The position numbers and the translations under genes are program-made. The notes under the pieces are model-generated. The model did not search any database. It saw only the letters and a program-made list of their open reading frames with translations, and was not told the origin of the DNA. Shown in pieces: positions 7,753-15,971 of a stretch of 64,000 nt of DNA. Source of the DNA: Martinezella tropici (lineage in GTDB: Bacteria; Pseudomonadota; Alphaproteobacteria; Rhizobiales; Rhizobiaceae); contig JUHI01000029.1 of NCBI GenBank assembly GCA_000799755.1, positions 1 to 64,000 on the forward strand, in the 5' to 3' direction. Every line of letters starts with the position of its first letter. The first letter of the stretch is position 1.

Positions 7753-8874
7753 ATGACCAAAGCGCATGAGAACCACAGGGAGGACGTCGTCGGGCGGGCC
7801 AATGTCGAGGATACGCCCGAGCTCCTGGCATATTATGGCGATCTCGAACGCTTCAGCGCGGGTGCGCTCTGGACGGTGGCGAATAAAATCGAGCCGTGGG
7901 AGCCGAAATCCCAGTCCGTGCCGGTCGTTTGGCGCTACAAAGACCTTCGCGAGCATGTTTTCCGATCCGTGCAGCTCGTAACACCGGAAAAGGCTGGCCG
8001 CCGCGTGATCTATCTCAACAATCCGGGTCGCAGCGATGTCGCGGCAGCCGTGGGTTGGCTCTACGCCGGGCTTCAGGTGATGAACCCCGGCGAGGTCGCG
8101 AGCGCCCATCGTCACTCCGCATCCGCCATCCGGTTCATCATGGAGGGGAGCGGCGCCTACACGGTCGTCGACGGTCACAAGATGACGTTGGGCGCGAATG
8201 ATTTCGTGCTGACGCCGAATGGCACCTGGCATGAGCACGGCGTCGAGGCTACAGGCTCGCCCTGTATCTGGCAGGACGGCCTGGATATACCCTTCGTCAA
8301 TGCGATGGAGGCGAATTTCTACGAAGTGCATCCCGACCTTTCGCAGGCGGTCGGTTTTGCCGTCGACGACATGACCAAAAGCTGGGGCAATCCCGGATTG
8401 ATGCCAGCCGGGCAGGTCTGGAACAAGGGTTACAGCCCGATGTTCAAATACGAGTGGGCGCCCACCTATGAATCCCTGGTGAAGTATGCGGATTGTACGG
8501 ACGGTTCACCGTTCGACGGCGTGCTGATGGACTATGTCAATCCCGTCACCAACGGCCCGGTCATGCAAACCATGGGTGCGAGCATGCAAATGCTGCGCCC
8601 GGGCGAACATACCAAGGCGCATCGTCACACCGGCAGCGGCCTCTATCATGTCGCCAAGGGCAACGGATATTCCATCATCAACGGCAAGCGCTACGATTGG
8701 CAGGAGCACGATATCTTCTGCGTCCCGTCCTGGGCCTGGCACGAACATGTGAATGGCTCGGATCGGGACGATGCGTGCCTCTTTTGCCTGTCGGATCTGC
8801 CCGTGATGCGCGCGCTTGGCCTCTACCGGGAGCAGGCGTTTGGCGACAATGGCGGCTTCCAGCCGCTTCTCTAG
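7753..8874 (+). CDS. Gentisate 1,2-dioxygenase-like ring-cleaving cupin dioxygenase
   Basis: This 373-aa bicupin protein belongs to the gentisate/1-hydroxy-2-naphthoate/salicylate dioxygenase family, Fe(II) enzymes that cleave the ring next to a carboxylate. The first cupin carries His119, His121 (AHRHSASAIRF) and His160 (TWHEH), the expected iron ligands. The second cupin repeats AHRHTGSGLYHV and WAWHEH. The ATG at 7753 has GAGGAGGAAGG just upstream; the frame is open further 5' but without a ribosome site. It is the first gene of an operon with FAH hydrolase, nitrilase and flavin reductase. The true substrate may be an amino-, nitro- or heteroaromatic acid rather than gentisate. Confidence 0.85.
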   Translation: MTKAHENHREDVVGRANVEDTPELLAYYGDLERFSAGALWTVANKIEPWEPKSQSVPVVWRYKDLREHVFRSVQLVTPEKAGRRVIYLNNPGRSDVAAAVGWLYAGLQVMNPGEVASAHRHSASAIRFIMEGSGAYTVVDGHKMTLGANDFVLTPNGTWHEHGVEATGSPCIWQDGLDIPFVNAMEANFYEVHPDLSQAVGFAVDDMTKSWGNPGLMPAGQVWNKGYSPMFKYEWAPTYESLVKYADCTDGSPFDGVLMDYVNPVTNGPVMQTMGASMQMLRPGEHTKAHRHTGSGLYHVAKGNGYSIINGKRYDWQEHDIFCVPSWAWHEHVNGSDRDDACLFCLSDLPVMRALGLYREQAFGDNGGFQPLL

Positions 8875-8885
8875 GGAAGAATGAT

Positions 8886-9806
8886 ATGAGACTTGTGACT
8901 TATCGTGCGTCCGTCGAGGCCGCGGCGCGGCTGGGCGTAATCGTCGACGATCTGGTGGTGGATGTTGCGTCATTGGCCACGTCTCGGGGCCAAGACCTGC
9001 CAGACACGATGCTCGGGTTGATCGATAGCGGTCGACCCGGCGTGGAGATGCTGGAAGCCTGTCTGGCCGCGGCCAACGGGCAGTTTTCGGCAGGCACTGC
9101 GATGGCGCTAGCCAATGTGAAGTTGCTTGCTCCGATCCCGAGGCCACGCAAGAACATCTTCGGTATCGGACTGAACTATGTCGAGCATGTCGCCGAAAGC
9201 GCAAAGTCGCTCGATACGGCCAGGGACCTGCCCAAGCAGCCGGTCATCTTCTCCAAGCCCCCGACGACGGTCATCGGGCCGGGGGGGGCCATCGAGCACA
9301 ATGGCAGGATTACCCAGCAGCTGGATTGGGAGGTCGAGCTTGCCGTTATCATCGGGACGACGGCAAGGCGCGTCGCCAAGGTTGACGCGCTGCGTCATGT
9401 CTTTGGCTATTCGGTCATGATCGACGTGTCGGCCCGCGACAACCGGCGCGCAGGCCAATGGATCTTTTCAAAGGGGCAGGACACCTACGCGCCATTTGGG
9501 CCTTGCATCGTCACTGCAGACGAAATCCCCGATCCGCAGACCCTTAATCTCTGGCTGACCGTAAACGGAGTCGAAAAGCAGCGCTCGAACACGCGTCACA
9601 TGCTCTTTAAGGTCGATGATCTGATTTGCGACATATCCGCGGGTATCACCCTTGAGCCGGGAGACATCATAGCATCGGGCACGCCCGAGGGCGTGGGCGC
9701 GGGACGCGAGCCGCAGGAATGGATGTGGCCCGGCGATGTTGTGGTCGCCTGCGTTGAGGGAATAGGCTCGCTACGTCATCCTGTTGTCGACGCGACCCCG
9801 GAGTAA
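8886..9806 (+). CDS. Fumarylacetoacetate hydrolase (FAH) family protein
   Basis: This 306-aa protein has an N-terminal cap domain (MRLVTYR... DDLVVDVASLA) and the FAH fold from about residue 90. IFGIGLNYVEHV and the metal triad segment DWEVELAVIIG are present, followed by SARDNRRAGQWIFSKGQDTYAPFGP and IASGTPEGVGAGREP. Such enzymes hydrolyse or decarboxylate beta-diketo acids formed by ring cleavage. It follows the cupin dioxygenase by 11 bases, so it probably processes that ring-fission product, by analogy with fumarylpyruvate hydrolase. The exact substrate is not determinable. Confidence 0.88.
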   Translation: MRLVTYRASVEAAARLGVIVDDLVVDVASLATSRGQDLPDTMLGLIDSGRPGVEMLEACLAAANGQFSAGTAMALANVKLLAPIPRPRKNIFGIGLNYVEHVAESAKSLDTARDLPKQPVIFSKPPTTVIGPGGAIEHNGRITQQLDWEVELAVIIGTTARRVAKVDALRHVFGYSVMIDVSARDNRRAGQWIFSKGQDTYAPFGPCIVTADEIPDPQTLNLWLTVNGVEKQRSNTRHMLFKVDDLICDISAGITLEPGDIIASGTPEGVGAGREPQEWMWPGDVVVACVEGIGSLRHPVVDATPE

Positions 9807-9810
9807 GTTC

Positions 9811-10740
9811 ATGGTGCACCCATTCAAGGCCGCGGTCGTTCAGATGGCCTCCATGCCGGATGACACGCTGGCGACCGCCGTTAATACCGCCGCGCGGCTG
9901 CGTGAAGCGGCGGCAAACGGAGCAAGGCTCGTCGTCTTTCCCGAGGCGTTGATCGGCGGCTATCCCAAGGGCGCCAGTTTCGGTGCGCCGGTCGGCATGA
10001 GGAAGATCGAAGGGCGCGAGGCGTTTGCCCATTACCATTCGGCCGCGATCGATCTGGATGGTGAAGAGGTTTCGGTTCTCGCCGAGGCTGCTGCCGAGAC
10101 CGGCGCGTTTGCCGTTGTCGGCGTAATCGAGCGGAACGGCGCGACACTCTATTGCACGGTGCTTTACCTCGACGGTGCAAAGGGGCTGGTCGGTAAGCAC
10201 AGAAAGCTGATGCCGACAGCAGGTGAAAGGCTGATCTGGGGTTTGGGTGACGGTTCGACCATGCCGGTGTTCCGCACGGAACTTGGCGTGATCGGCGCGG
10301 TCATCTGCTGGGAAAACTACATGCCGGCCCTTAGAATGCACATGTATCATCAAGGGGTGTCGCTTTATTGCGCGCCGACGGCTGACGATCGCGACACCTG
10401 GCTTCCGACGATGCAGCATATCGCACTGGAGGGGCGTACCTTCGTGCTGACCGCCTGCCAATATATTACCCGCGCCGCCTATGGCCCTCATCACGAAAGC
10501 GCACTCGGCGACGAGCCCGAACGCGTGATGATGCGCGGCGGGTCGGCGATCGTCGGCCCCCTTGGGCGTGTTTTGGCAGGTCCCGATTTCTCCGGCGAAA
10601 CCATCCTTTACGCCGACATTGATCTGGACGAAGTCATCCGGGCAAAGTTCGACTTCGATGCCACCGGCCATTACGCTCGCCCGGATATCTTTCACCTATC
10701 CGTCGACACGCGCGCCAAACCGGCCGTCAGCGAGGTCTGA
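9811..10740 (+). CDS. Nitrilase-family hydrolase
   Basis: This 309-aa protein has the complete Glu-Lys-Cys triad: Glu45 in FPEAL, Lys132 in KHRKLMPT, and Cys166 in ICWENYMP. The ER-LIWGLGDGS segment and CWENYMP belong to true nitrilases (branch 1) rather than the wider amidase branches. Nitrilases convert R-CN to the acid plus ammonia. In this operon it may alternatively release ammonia from an amide intermediate. The ATG at 9811 starts four bases after the FAH stop, and its own stop overlaps the next ATG (TGATG). Confidence 0.88.
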   Translation: MVHPFKAAVVQMASMPDDTLATAVNTAARLREAAANGARLVVFPEALIGGYPKGASFGAPVGMRKIEGREAFAHYHSAAIDLDGEEVSVLAEAAAETGAFAVVGVIERNGATLYCTVLYLDGAKGLVGKHRKLMPTAGERLIWGLGDGSTMPVFRTELGVIGAVICWENYMPALRMHMYHQGVSLYCAPTADDRDTWLPTMQHIALEGRTFVLTACQYITRAAYGPHHESALGDEPERVMMRGGSAIVGPLGRVLAGPDFSGETILYADIDLDEVIRAKFDFDATGHYARPDIFHLSVDTRAKPAVSEV

Positions 10741-11375
10741 TGCGGTTCGATCTCGACGACGTCGGCAGCCAGAATACCTACAAGTTGCTGGCCGCAACCG
10801 TGATGCCGCGACCGATCGCCTGGGTGATAACGCTGGATGCCGAGGGCCGACTGAATGCGGCGCCCTTTAGCTTCTTCAATGTCATGGGGCCGTCGCCGCC
10901 GACCGTGGCGATCGGCATCATGGCGGATCCGGAGCGAGGCTTTAAGGATACGGCGCGCAATATTCTCGATACCGGTGAATTCGTTATCAATCTCGTACCT
11001 GAGCGCCTGGTTGAGGCGATGAACGTCACGGCTGTCGATGCCCCCCGCGGTATCGATGAACTGTCGCTCGCGGGCCTTGTGACAGCGCCATCGGCCCACA
11101 TACGCCCGCCACGGATTGCCGAAAGCCCCGTGGCCTTCGAATGCGTATCGCTGTCATCGGTCGTGACCGGCCCATGCCAGGTGGTGGTGATCGGCCGCGT
11201 GCTGGCCGTCCATGTAGCCGACGATTGCGTGCTCGACGCCGAACGCGCGCACATAGATACCCCAAGACTCGATCTTGTCGCTCGTTCCTATGGCAGCGAT
11301 TATGTACGCAGCCACGATACGTTCAGCCTTGTTCGCCCGAAATGGAGCGAGTGGACAGGCTCGAAGCCGGAATAA
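10740..11375 (+). CDS. Flavin reductase-like FMN-binding protein
   Basis: This 211-aa protein has the split-barrel flavin reductase fold: VMPRPIAWVITLDAEGRLNA, APFSFFNVMGPSPP and FVINLVPERL near residues 18-95. Family members reduce FMN/FAD with NAD(P)H to supply two-component monooxygenases, or use bound FMN for other redox steps. It is translationally coupled to the nitrilase (TGATG) and is the last gene before a strong terminator. A natural partner is the flavin-monooxygenase-like protein at 12674 in the next operon. Confidence 0.85.
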   Translation: MRFDLDDVGSQNTYKLLAATVMPRPIAWVITLDAEGRLNAAPFSFFNVMGPSPPTVAIGIMADPERGFKDTARNILDTGEFVINLVPERLVEAMNVTAVDAPRGIDELSLAGLVTAPSAHIRPPRIAESPVAFECVSLSSVVTGPCQVVVIGRVLAVHVADDCVLDAERAHIDTPRLDLVARSYGSDYVRSHDTFSLVRPKWSEWTGSKPE

Positions 11376-11399
11376 GCTTTCTTCAAGATTTGTTTTGTC

Positions 11400-11440
11400 G
11401 ATCGGCCTTAGCGCGGCCTCGCGCCGAGGCCGATCTTTTT
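11400..11440 (+). terminator. Rho-independent terminator of the first catabolic operon
   Basis: GATCGGCCT (11400-11408) pairs perfectly with AGGCCGATC (11427-11435), with a GC-rich inner part that can extend the stem, followed by TTTTT (11436-11440). It lies 25 bases after the flavin reductase stop. Confidence 0.85.
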
Positions 11441-11491
11441 CGTGTTTCGGCTTCTTCGCCGCAACCAGCAGAAGAATCGTCGAATAATTTG

Positions 11492-11507
11492 ATATTTTCG
11501 AAAATAT
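11492..11507. promoter_or_regulatory. Second copy of the GntR operator palindrome
   Basis: ATATTTTCGAAAATAT is a perfect 16-bp palindrome identical to the core of the site at 7671-7690. It sits about 90 bases before the nicX-like start, directly followed by a TTGACA-like hexamer at 11512-11517. This suggests the GntR protein at 6928 also controls the second operon. Confidence 0.7.
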
Positions 11508-11598
11508 TCCGTTGACACTCTCATCGAAACGAAAGAAACTTAACTTGGGAGTTAAGAAATTCATCAATTTGATGGTTCGTCAAGGGAGGAATGACGCG

Positions 11599-12651
11599 AT
11601 GCTGCAGGAGCGCGTCGAAGGTCGCTGGCTGGATTCGTTTCGCCGGGTCTTCAAGTTGAACGGCATCGGACGGGGCACGCAGGTGGCCATTCTGTCCGAA
11701 ACCCAGTCCCGGCCGGTTCTCATTCATCTCTCGGATCTCGCCCTGCATGATCTGGGAGCCGAATACTGCATGATCCAGATGCCGACGCCGCGCCAGACGG
11801 CGCCGGTTCCGGTGAAGTCGACCGGCACCTCCTGGGCGATCCAGCAGAACCGCGCGGTCATAGAAGCTCTGAAACGGGTCGAGGTCATCGTCGACTGCAC
11901 GGTTGAGGGGCTCATTCACGCGCCGGAATGGCCGGAAATCGAGGCATCGGGCAGTACGCGGCTGCTTGTCGTCTGCAATGAGCATCCGGAAATCCTCGAA
12001 CGGACCGAACCGACTGCGGACCTGGGAGCCAAGGTAGCGCTCGGCGTCGAGATGTTGCGCGCGGCAAAAAGCATGCGGGTGACCTCGGGGGCCGGTACTG
12101 ATCTGTTGATTGACCTTCGCGGCGCCCCCTGTGGTGGAACACCTGGTTTCGGCACGAAGCCCGGCGATGTGGCGCATTGGCCGGGTGGTCTCTGCCTTGC
12201 CTTTCCCGGTCAGAACGCCGTCAACGGCCGTATCGTCATGGATGTCGGCGACATGAACCTGACCTTCAAGACGACGCTCACCAGTCGTATCGATTTCACC
12301 GTCGAAAACGACTTCGTCACCGCCATCAAGGGCGACGGCATCGATGCCATCCATTTCCGTGAATACATGGAGGCCTGGGATGACCGCAACGCCTACGGCA
12401 TGAGCCATGTCGGCTGGGGCATGCATCCGCGTGCCCGCTGGGTCTCAGCCGCCATGTACGACAAGCGCGACATGCAGGCGGTCGAGTTTCGGGCTCTTGC
12501 CGGCTCATTCCTCTGGTCTACCGGCGCGAACCAATATGCCGGCCGCTATACGCTCGGCCATTTCGATCTGCCGATGCGCAATTGCACGATCGAACTCGAT
12601 GGAAAAGTCGTCGTCAAGAGCGGCGTCCTGCAGGGTGAACTGGCGCTTTGA
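11599..12651 (+). CDS. nicX: NicX-like 2,5-dihydroxypyridine 5,6-dioxygenase
   Basis: This 350-aa protein is the same length as Pseudomonas putida NicX, the Fe(II) dioxygenase that opens 2,5-dihydroxypyridine to N-formylmaleamate. Shared segments include SGAGTDL, HWPGG, MDVGDMNLTFK, YGMSHVGWGMHPRARW, FLWSTGAN and HFDLPMRNC. The iron ligands expected from NicX (His265, His318, Asp320) correspond to His270, His321 and Asp323. The ATG at 11599 has GGGAGGA eight bases upstream, and earlier in-frame starts lack one. It is the first gene of the second island operon, behind the GntR-type palindrome. The N-terminal 130 residues are more divergent than the core. Confidence 0.85.
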   Translation: MLQERVEGRWLDSFRRVFKLNGIGRGTQVAILSETQSRPVLIHLSDLALHDLGAEYCMIQMPTPRQTAPVPVKSTGTSWAIQQNRAVIEALKRVEVIVDCTVEGLIHAPEWPEIEASGSTRLLVVCNEHPEILERTEPTADLGAKVALGVEMLRAAKSMRVTSGAGTDLLIDLRGAPCGGTPGFGTKPGDVAHWPGGLCLAFPGQNAVNGRIVMDVGDMNLTFKTTLTSRIDFTVENDFVTAIKGDGIDAIHFREYMEAWDDRNAYGMSHVGWGMHPRARWVSAAMYDKRDMQAVEFRALAGSFLWSTGANQYAGRYTLGHFDLPMRNCTIELDGKVVVKSGVLQGELAL

Positions 12652-12673
12652 CGCCTTCGAAGAGAGTAGAAGC

Positions 12674-13984
12674 ATGAGCGAAATTGCCGATTATTACGAC
12701 CTCTCGCGCATCCGCCCGGAAGTCCAGAATGTCCTCAATCGCGTGAACGAACTCGGCCGTGAGCGCTTTGCCGGTCGGGCCAAGGCGGTCGATGACGACG
12801 CGTCCTTTCCGGTCGAAAACTACAAGGACCTGGCCGAAGAAGGCTTCCTTGGTCTCTGCATTCCGCAGGAGTTCGGCGGCTGGGGCTTTTCGATGTTCGA
12901 ATACGCCATGGTCGGTGCCGAGATCGGCAAATACTGCGGTGCCACCGCCTTGACCTTCAACATGCACAATTCGTCCATGGCCTGGTCGCGTTTCATGTTC
13001 GAGATGCCGAATCTGACGCTTGATGAGAAGGCGACGTTTGCGCCGCTTCGCGAACGGCAATTCCGCCGAGCGATCGCCGAGCGCGCCATCTTCTCGCAGC
13101 CGATTTCCGAAGGCGGACAGAACTGGACCTCCAAGCCCAACCAGACCCAGTGCCGAAAGGTCGATGGCGGCTGGATGATCAACGGCTTTAAGAAATTCGC
13201 GTCGCTTGCAGGTTATTGCGATTACTACACCATCGTCTGCACCGAGACCTTCGAGGGTCAGGAGCCGCGCCATGAGGACACGATGCTGTTCGTCGTCCAC
13301 AAGGATACGCCCGGCCTTACCGTCAAGGGCGAATGGGATCCTCTCGGCATGCGCGGCACCAACAGCCGCGATCTCATCTTGAAGGATGTTTTCGTCAAGG
13401 CCGACGATCTCCTGATGCCGCGTGGCATCTTCAACAAGACGCTGCCCAATTGGCCGCACATGATGATCACGCTGTCGCCGACCTATATGGGTGTGGCCCA
13501 GGGTGCCTATGATTTCATGGTCGACTACCTCAAGGGCAAGATTCCCGGCCAGCCGCCGATCGATCGGCGCATGTACGCCACCAAGCGCATTGCGGTCGGC
13601 AAGATGTATGCGCGCCTTGCCAATATACGTGCGCTGTGGTGGCAGGCCTTCAGCGAGGCCAAGGGCTTTCCGAGCAAGGGCGAGGTGCTGCGCATGTACG
13701 CGGCGCAATACAACGTCATGGAGGGCGCTGCCGAGATGACGTCGATGGCAATTCGTACCTGTGGCGGCCAGTCGATGCTGAAATCGCTGCCCCTGGAGCG
13801 AATGTATCGGGACAGCCGCTGCGGCGCATTGATGCTGCCCTTCACCTCCGAGATCATGGAGGATTATCTCGGCGTGCTCGCGCTTTATGAGATGGACGAA
13901 CTCGATCACGCTCCCGGCGACGAGGGCGGCGCCCGGACCTCGCTTTGGCGCGGCGACGCGAGTGGCGCCGGAGGCGTGAGGTAA
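12674..13984 (+). CDS. Acyl-CoA dehydrogenase-fold flavoprotein, possibly a two-component monooxygenase
   Basis: This 436-aa protein has the three-domain acyl-CoA dehydrogenase fold: N-terminal helices, a beta middle domain (FSQPISEGG, GWMINGFKKFAS, WDPLGMRGTNSRDL) and C-terminal helices ending IRTCGGQSMLKSLPLERMYRDSRCG. Where acyl-CoA dehydrogenases usually have the base in a YEGTSEI-type segment, this protein has LPFTSEI, so the common catalytic Glu is replaced. Members of this fold without that Glu include flavin-dependent monooxygenases fed by separate reductases. Two flavin reductases lie in the island (10740, 17308). It follows the nicX-like gene by 22 bases. Confidence 0.75.
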   Translation: MSEIADYYDLSRIRPEVQNVLNRVNELGRERFAGRAKAVDDDASFPVENYKDLAEEGFLGLCIPQEFGGWGFSMFEYAMVGAEIGKYCGATALTFNMHNSSMAWSRFMFEMPNLTLDEKATFAPLRERQFRRAIAERAIFSQPISEGGQNWTSKPNQTQCRKVDGGWMINGFKKFASLAGYCDYYTIVCTETFEGQEPRHEDTMLFVVHKDTPGLTVKGEWDPLGMRGTNSRDLILKDVFVKADDLLMPRGIFNKTLPNWPHMMITLSPTYMGVAQGAYDFMVDYLKGKIPGQPPIDRRMYATKRIAVGKMYARLANIRALWWQAFSEAKGFPSKGEVLRMYAAQYNVMEGAAEMTSMAIRTCGGQSMLKSLPLERMYRDSRCGALMLPFTSEIMEDYLGVLALYEMDELDHAPGDEGGARTSLWRGDASGAGGVR

Positions 13985-13989
13985 ATCCG

Positions 13990-15285
13990 ATGCCGCGCGA
14001 ACGGGTTGAGATCATCGGGCAATGCCCAGCCTCTCCCGAGGCGGTCTGGGCGATTGCCAACGATTTCTGCGGACAATGGCATCCGGCCATTGCCGATATC
14101 CATGCCGAACGAGATGCCCGCGGCAGCCTCATCCGCGCCTTCACCGTCCATGGCGAGAACACGCTCTACCGCGAACAGCTTACCTGGTTCAGCGATAGCG
14201 ATCGTTCGCTTGGCTACTCGCATCTTGAGGGCATCTCCGGTGTCGATCACTATGACGGCTCCATAATCGTTTCCAGCCATGATGCCGGTGGCAGTCTGAT
14301 CAAATGGGCCGCCGAGGTCGATGCCTCTGATGGGGCGCGCCTGTCCGATATTTGTCGGGGCACCAAGGCAATCTTTGAAGCCGGTATCGCAGCACTTTCG
14401 CACAAGGCGCAACGGCACGATGCGACGCCGGCCCGACCGCCCATTTTCCGGCCGGTCACGTTCGAGGAGATGTCGTTTGGTAAGCGGCCCACGTTGGCGC
14501 TGACCGCAACGCCGCACCAGGATGGGCCGCTTTGCCTCTTCCTGCACGGTATCGGCGGCGGGCGAGGAAATTGGCTGCCGCAGCTTAAGGCTGCCGGCAC
14601 TGTCATGCGTGCGGCCGCCCTCGACTTGCGTGGCTATGGCGACAGTACGCTCGGGACCAGCCCATCGACAGTCGAAGATTATTGCAATGACATATTGCAT
14701 CTGCGTGAGGTTCTGGGTGCTGACAAGCTTGTCCTGGTCGGCCTCTCCTATGGATCATGGATCGCCACGTCCTTTGCCATGCGCCATCCAGAACTTCTGG
14801 CCGGGCTAGTTCTTTCCGGCGGCTGCACCGGCATGTCGGAGGCTTCACCAGAGGAGCAAGAAGCCTTTCGCGTCAGCCGCCAGGTGCCGCTCGATGCAGG
14901 GTTGGCGCCCGCGGATTTTGCCGCCGATGTGGTGAAGGTCCTCGCAGGTCCCGGTACGTCGGCTGAGGTGAGGAAGCAATTGTGCCGCTCCATGGCGGCA
15001 ATGCCGGCTGAGACCTATCGTGACGCATTGATGTGTTTTACCAATCCGCCGGAGCGTTTCGACTTTTCCCGCCTGACGATGCCCGTGCTGATGATGACGG
15101 GGCAACATGACCGCCTTGCCACGCCGAGCGAGATCCGAGGCGTTGCAAGACGCATCCATGAATATGCGCCACTCCCCGACATTCGCTACGAAACAATTTG
15201 GCATGCGGGCCATGTCTGCAACGTGGAGCAGCCAGAGGCGTATAACCGCATTCTTCTCGATTTCCTTGGAAAGCTCTTGAAATGA
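13990..15285 (+). CDS. SRPBCC domain fused to NicD-like alpha/beta hydrolase
   Basis: This 431-aa protein has two domains. Residues 1-145 form an SRPBCC/polyketide-cyclase-like ligand-binding domain (CPASPEAVWAIANDFCGQWHP, then LTWFSDSDRSLGYSHLEG). Residues 160-431 form an alpha/beta hydrolase with oxyanion motif FLHGIGGGRGNW, nucleophile Ser253 in GLSYGSW, acidic residue in TGQHDRLATP and His in WHAGHVCNVEQP. In nicotinate degradation NicX acts just before NicD, an alpha/beta hydrolase that deformylates N-formylmaleamate; the gene order here is comparable. The extra N-terminal domain is unusual. It starts 5 bases after the previous stop and overlaps the TetR gene as ATGA. Confidence 0.85.
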   Translation: MPRERVEIIGQCPASPEAVWAIANDFCGQWHPAIADIHAERDARGSLIRAFTVHGENTLYREQLTWFSDSDRSLGYSHLEGISGVDHYDGSIIVSSHDAGGSLIKWAAEVDASDGARLSDICRGTKAIFEAGIAALSHKAQRHDATPARPPIFRPVTFEEMSFGKRPTLALTATPHQDGPLCLFLHGIGGGRGNWLPQLKAAGTVMRAAALDLRGYGDSTLGTSPSTVEDYCNDILHLREVLGADKLVLVGLSYGSWIATSFAMRHPELLAGLVLSGGCTGMSEASPEEQEAFRVSRQVPLDAGLAPADFAADVVKVLAGPGTSAEVRKQLCRSMAAMPAETYRDALMCFTNPPERFDFSRLTMPVLMMTGQHDRLATPSEIRGVARRIHEYAPLPDIRYETIWHAGHVCNVEQPEAYNRILLDFLGKLLK

Positions 15286-15971
15286 ACAGTCTCCCGCGTC
15301 GCCAGCAGAACCGGATCATACGCGAGCGGCGTATCCTGGATGCTGCGCTCAAGGTGTTTGCCGAAACGGGCTATTCGGGCGCGACCATGGATATGGTCGC
15401 CATCGAAGCCGGGCTGTCGAAGCCCACCCTCTACCAGTATTTCGAATCCAAGGAAGCGCTCTTTTCGGCGATGATGATTGGCGAGCGCGATCAGATGCTG
15501 GAGTTCTTTCAACATCCTTCCGGCAAGGGAATGGTCGCCGACCTTCATGGCTTTGCGTGGGACTATGCCGACACGGTCATGCGTCCCGACCTTCTGTCGC
15601 TGGCACGTCTGATCATTGGCGAAGTGCAGCGCTTTCCCGAGATTGGTCGCGCCTATCAGGAATCCGGCCCCGACCGGCTTCTGCGCGGGATCATGGATTA
15701 TCTGGAAGGGCGCCGCGGTGCCGGCGAGCTTGTCTTTGACGATGCAGAACTGGCGGCCCAGGACCTCTGGGGCCTGATCCTTTCGGCGCCGCGAACGCAA
15801 GCGCTCTACATGCCGGACAGCCCGCCAAGCCGGAGCGGAATAGCACGGTATCTGAACAACGGTCTCAGGATATTCCTGAAGGCCTATTCGACCCAGCCAG
15901 AGGCGGATCTGGCCAAATTAGAGGCGTTGATAACAGCCCATTCCCTTCAGCAGGTGGAACATGACGATTGA
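15282..15971 (+). CDS. TetR-family transcriptional regulator
   Basis: This 229-aa protein has an N-terminal TetR helix-turn-helix (RERRILDAALKVFAETGYSG, MDMVAIEAGLSKPTLYQYFESKEALF, residues 13-62) and a C-terminal helical ligand domain of the AefR-like type. It sits inside the operon with ATGA overlap at its start and an 11-base overlap with the glutamine-synthetase-like gene. It is therefore co-transcribed with the pathway it may control, and acts in addition to the GntR regulator. Confidence 0.9.
   Translation: MNSLPRRQQNRIIRERRILDAALKVFAETGYSGATMDMVAIEAGLSKPTLYQYFESKEALFSAMMIGERDQMLEFFQHPSGKGMVADLHGFAWDYADTVMRPDLLSLARLIIGEVQRFPEIGRAYQESGPDRLLRGIMDYLEGRRGAGELVFDDAELAAQDLWGLILSAPRTQALYMPDSPPSRSGIARYLNNGLRIFLKAYSTQPEADLAKLEALITAHSLQQVEHDD

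Noticed and set aside
9281..9295. G-rich run inside the FAH gene (GGGCCGGGGGGGGCC)
   Set aside because: It looked like a possible frameshift site, but the reading frame and FAH motifs continue intact across it.
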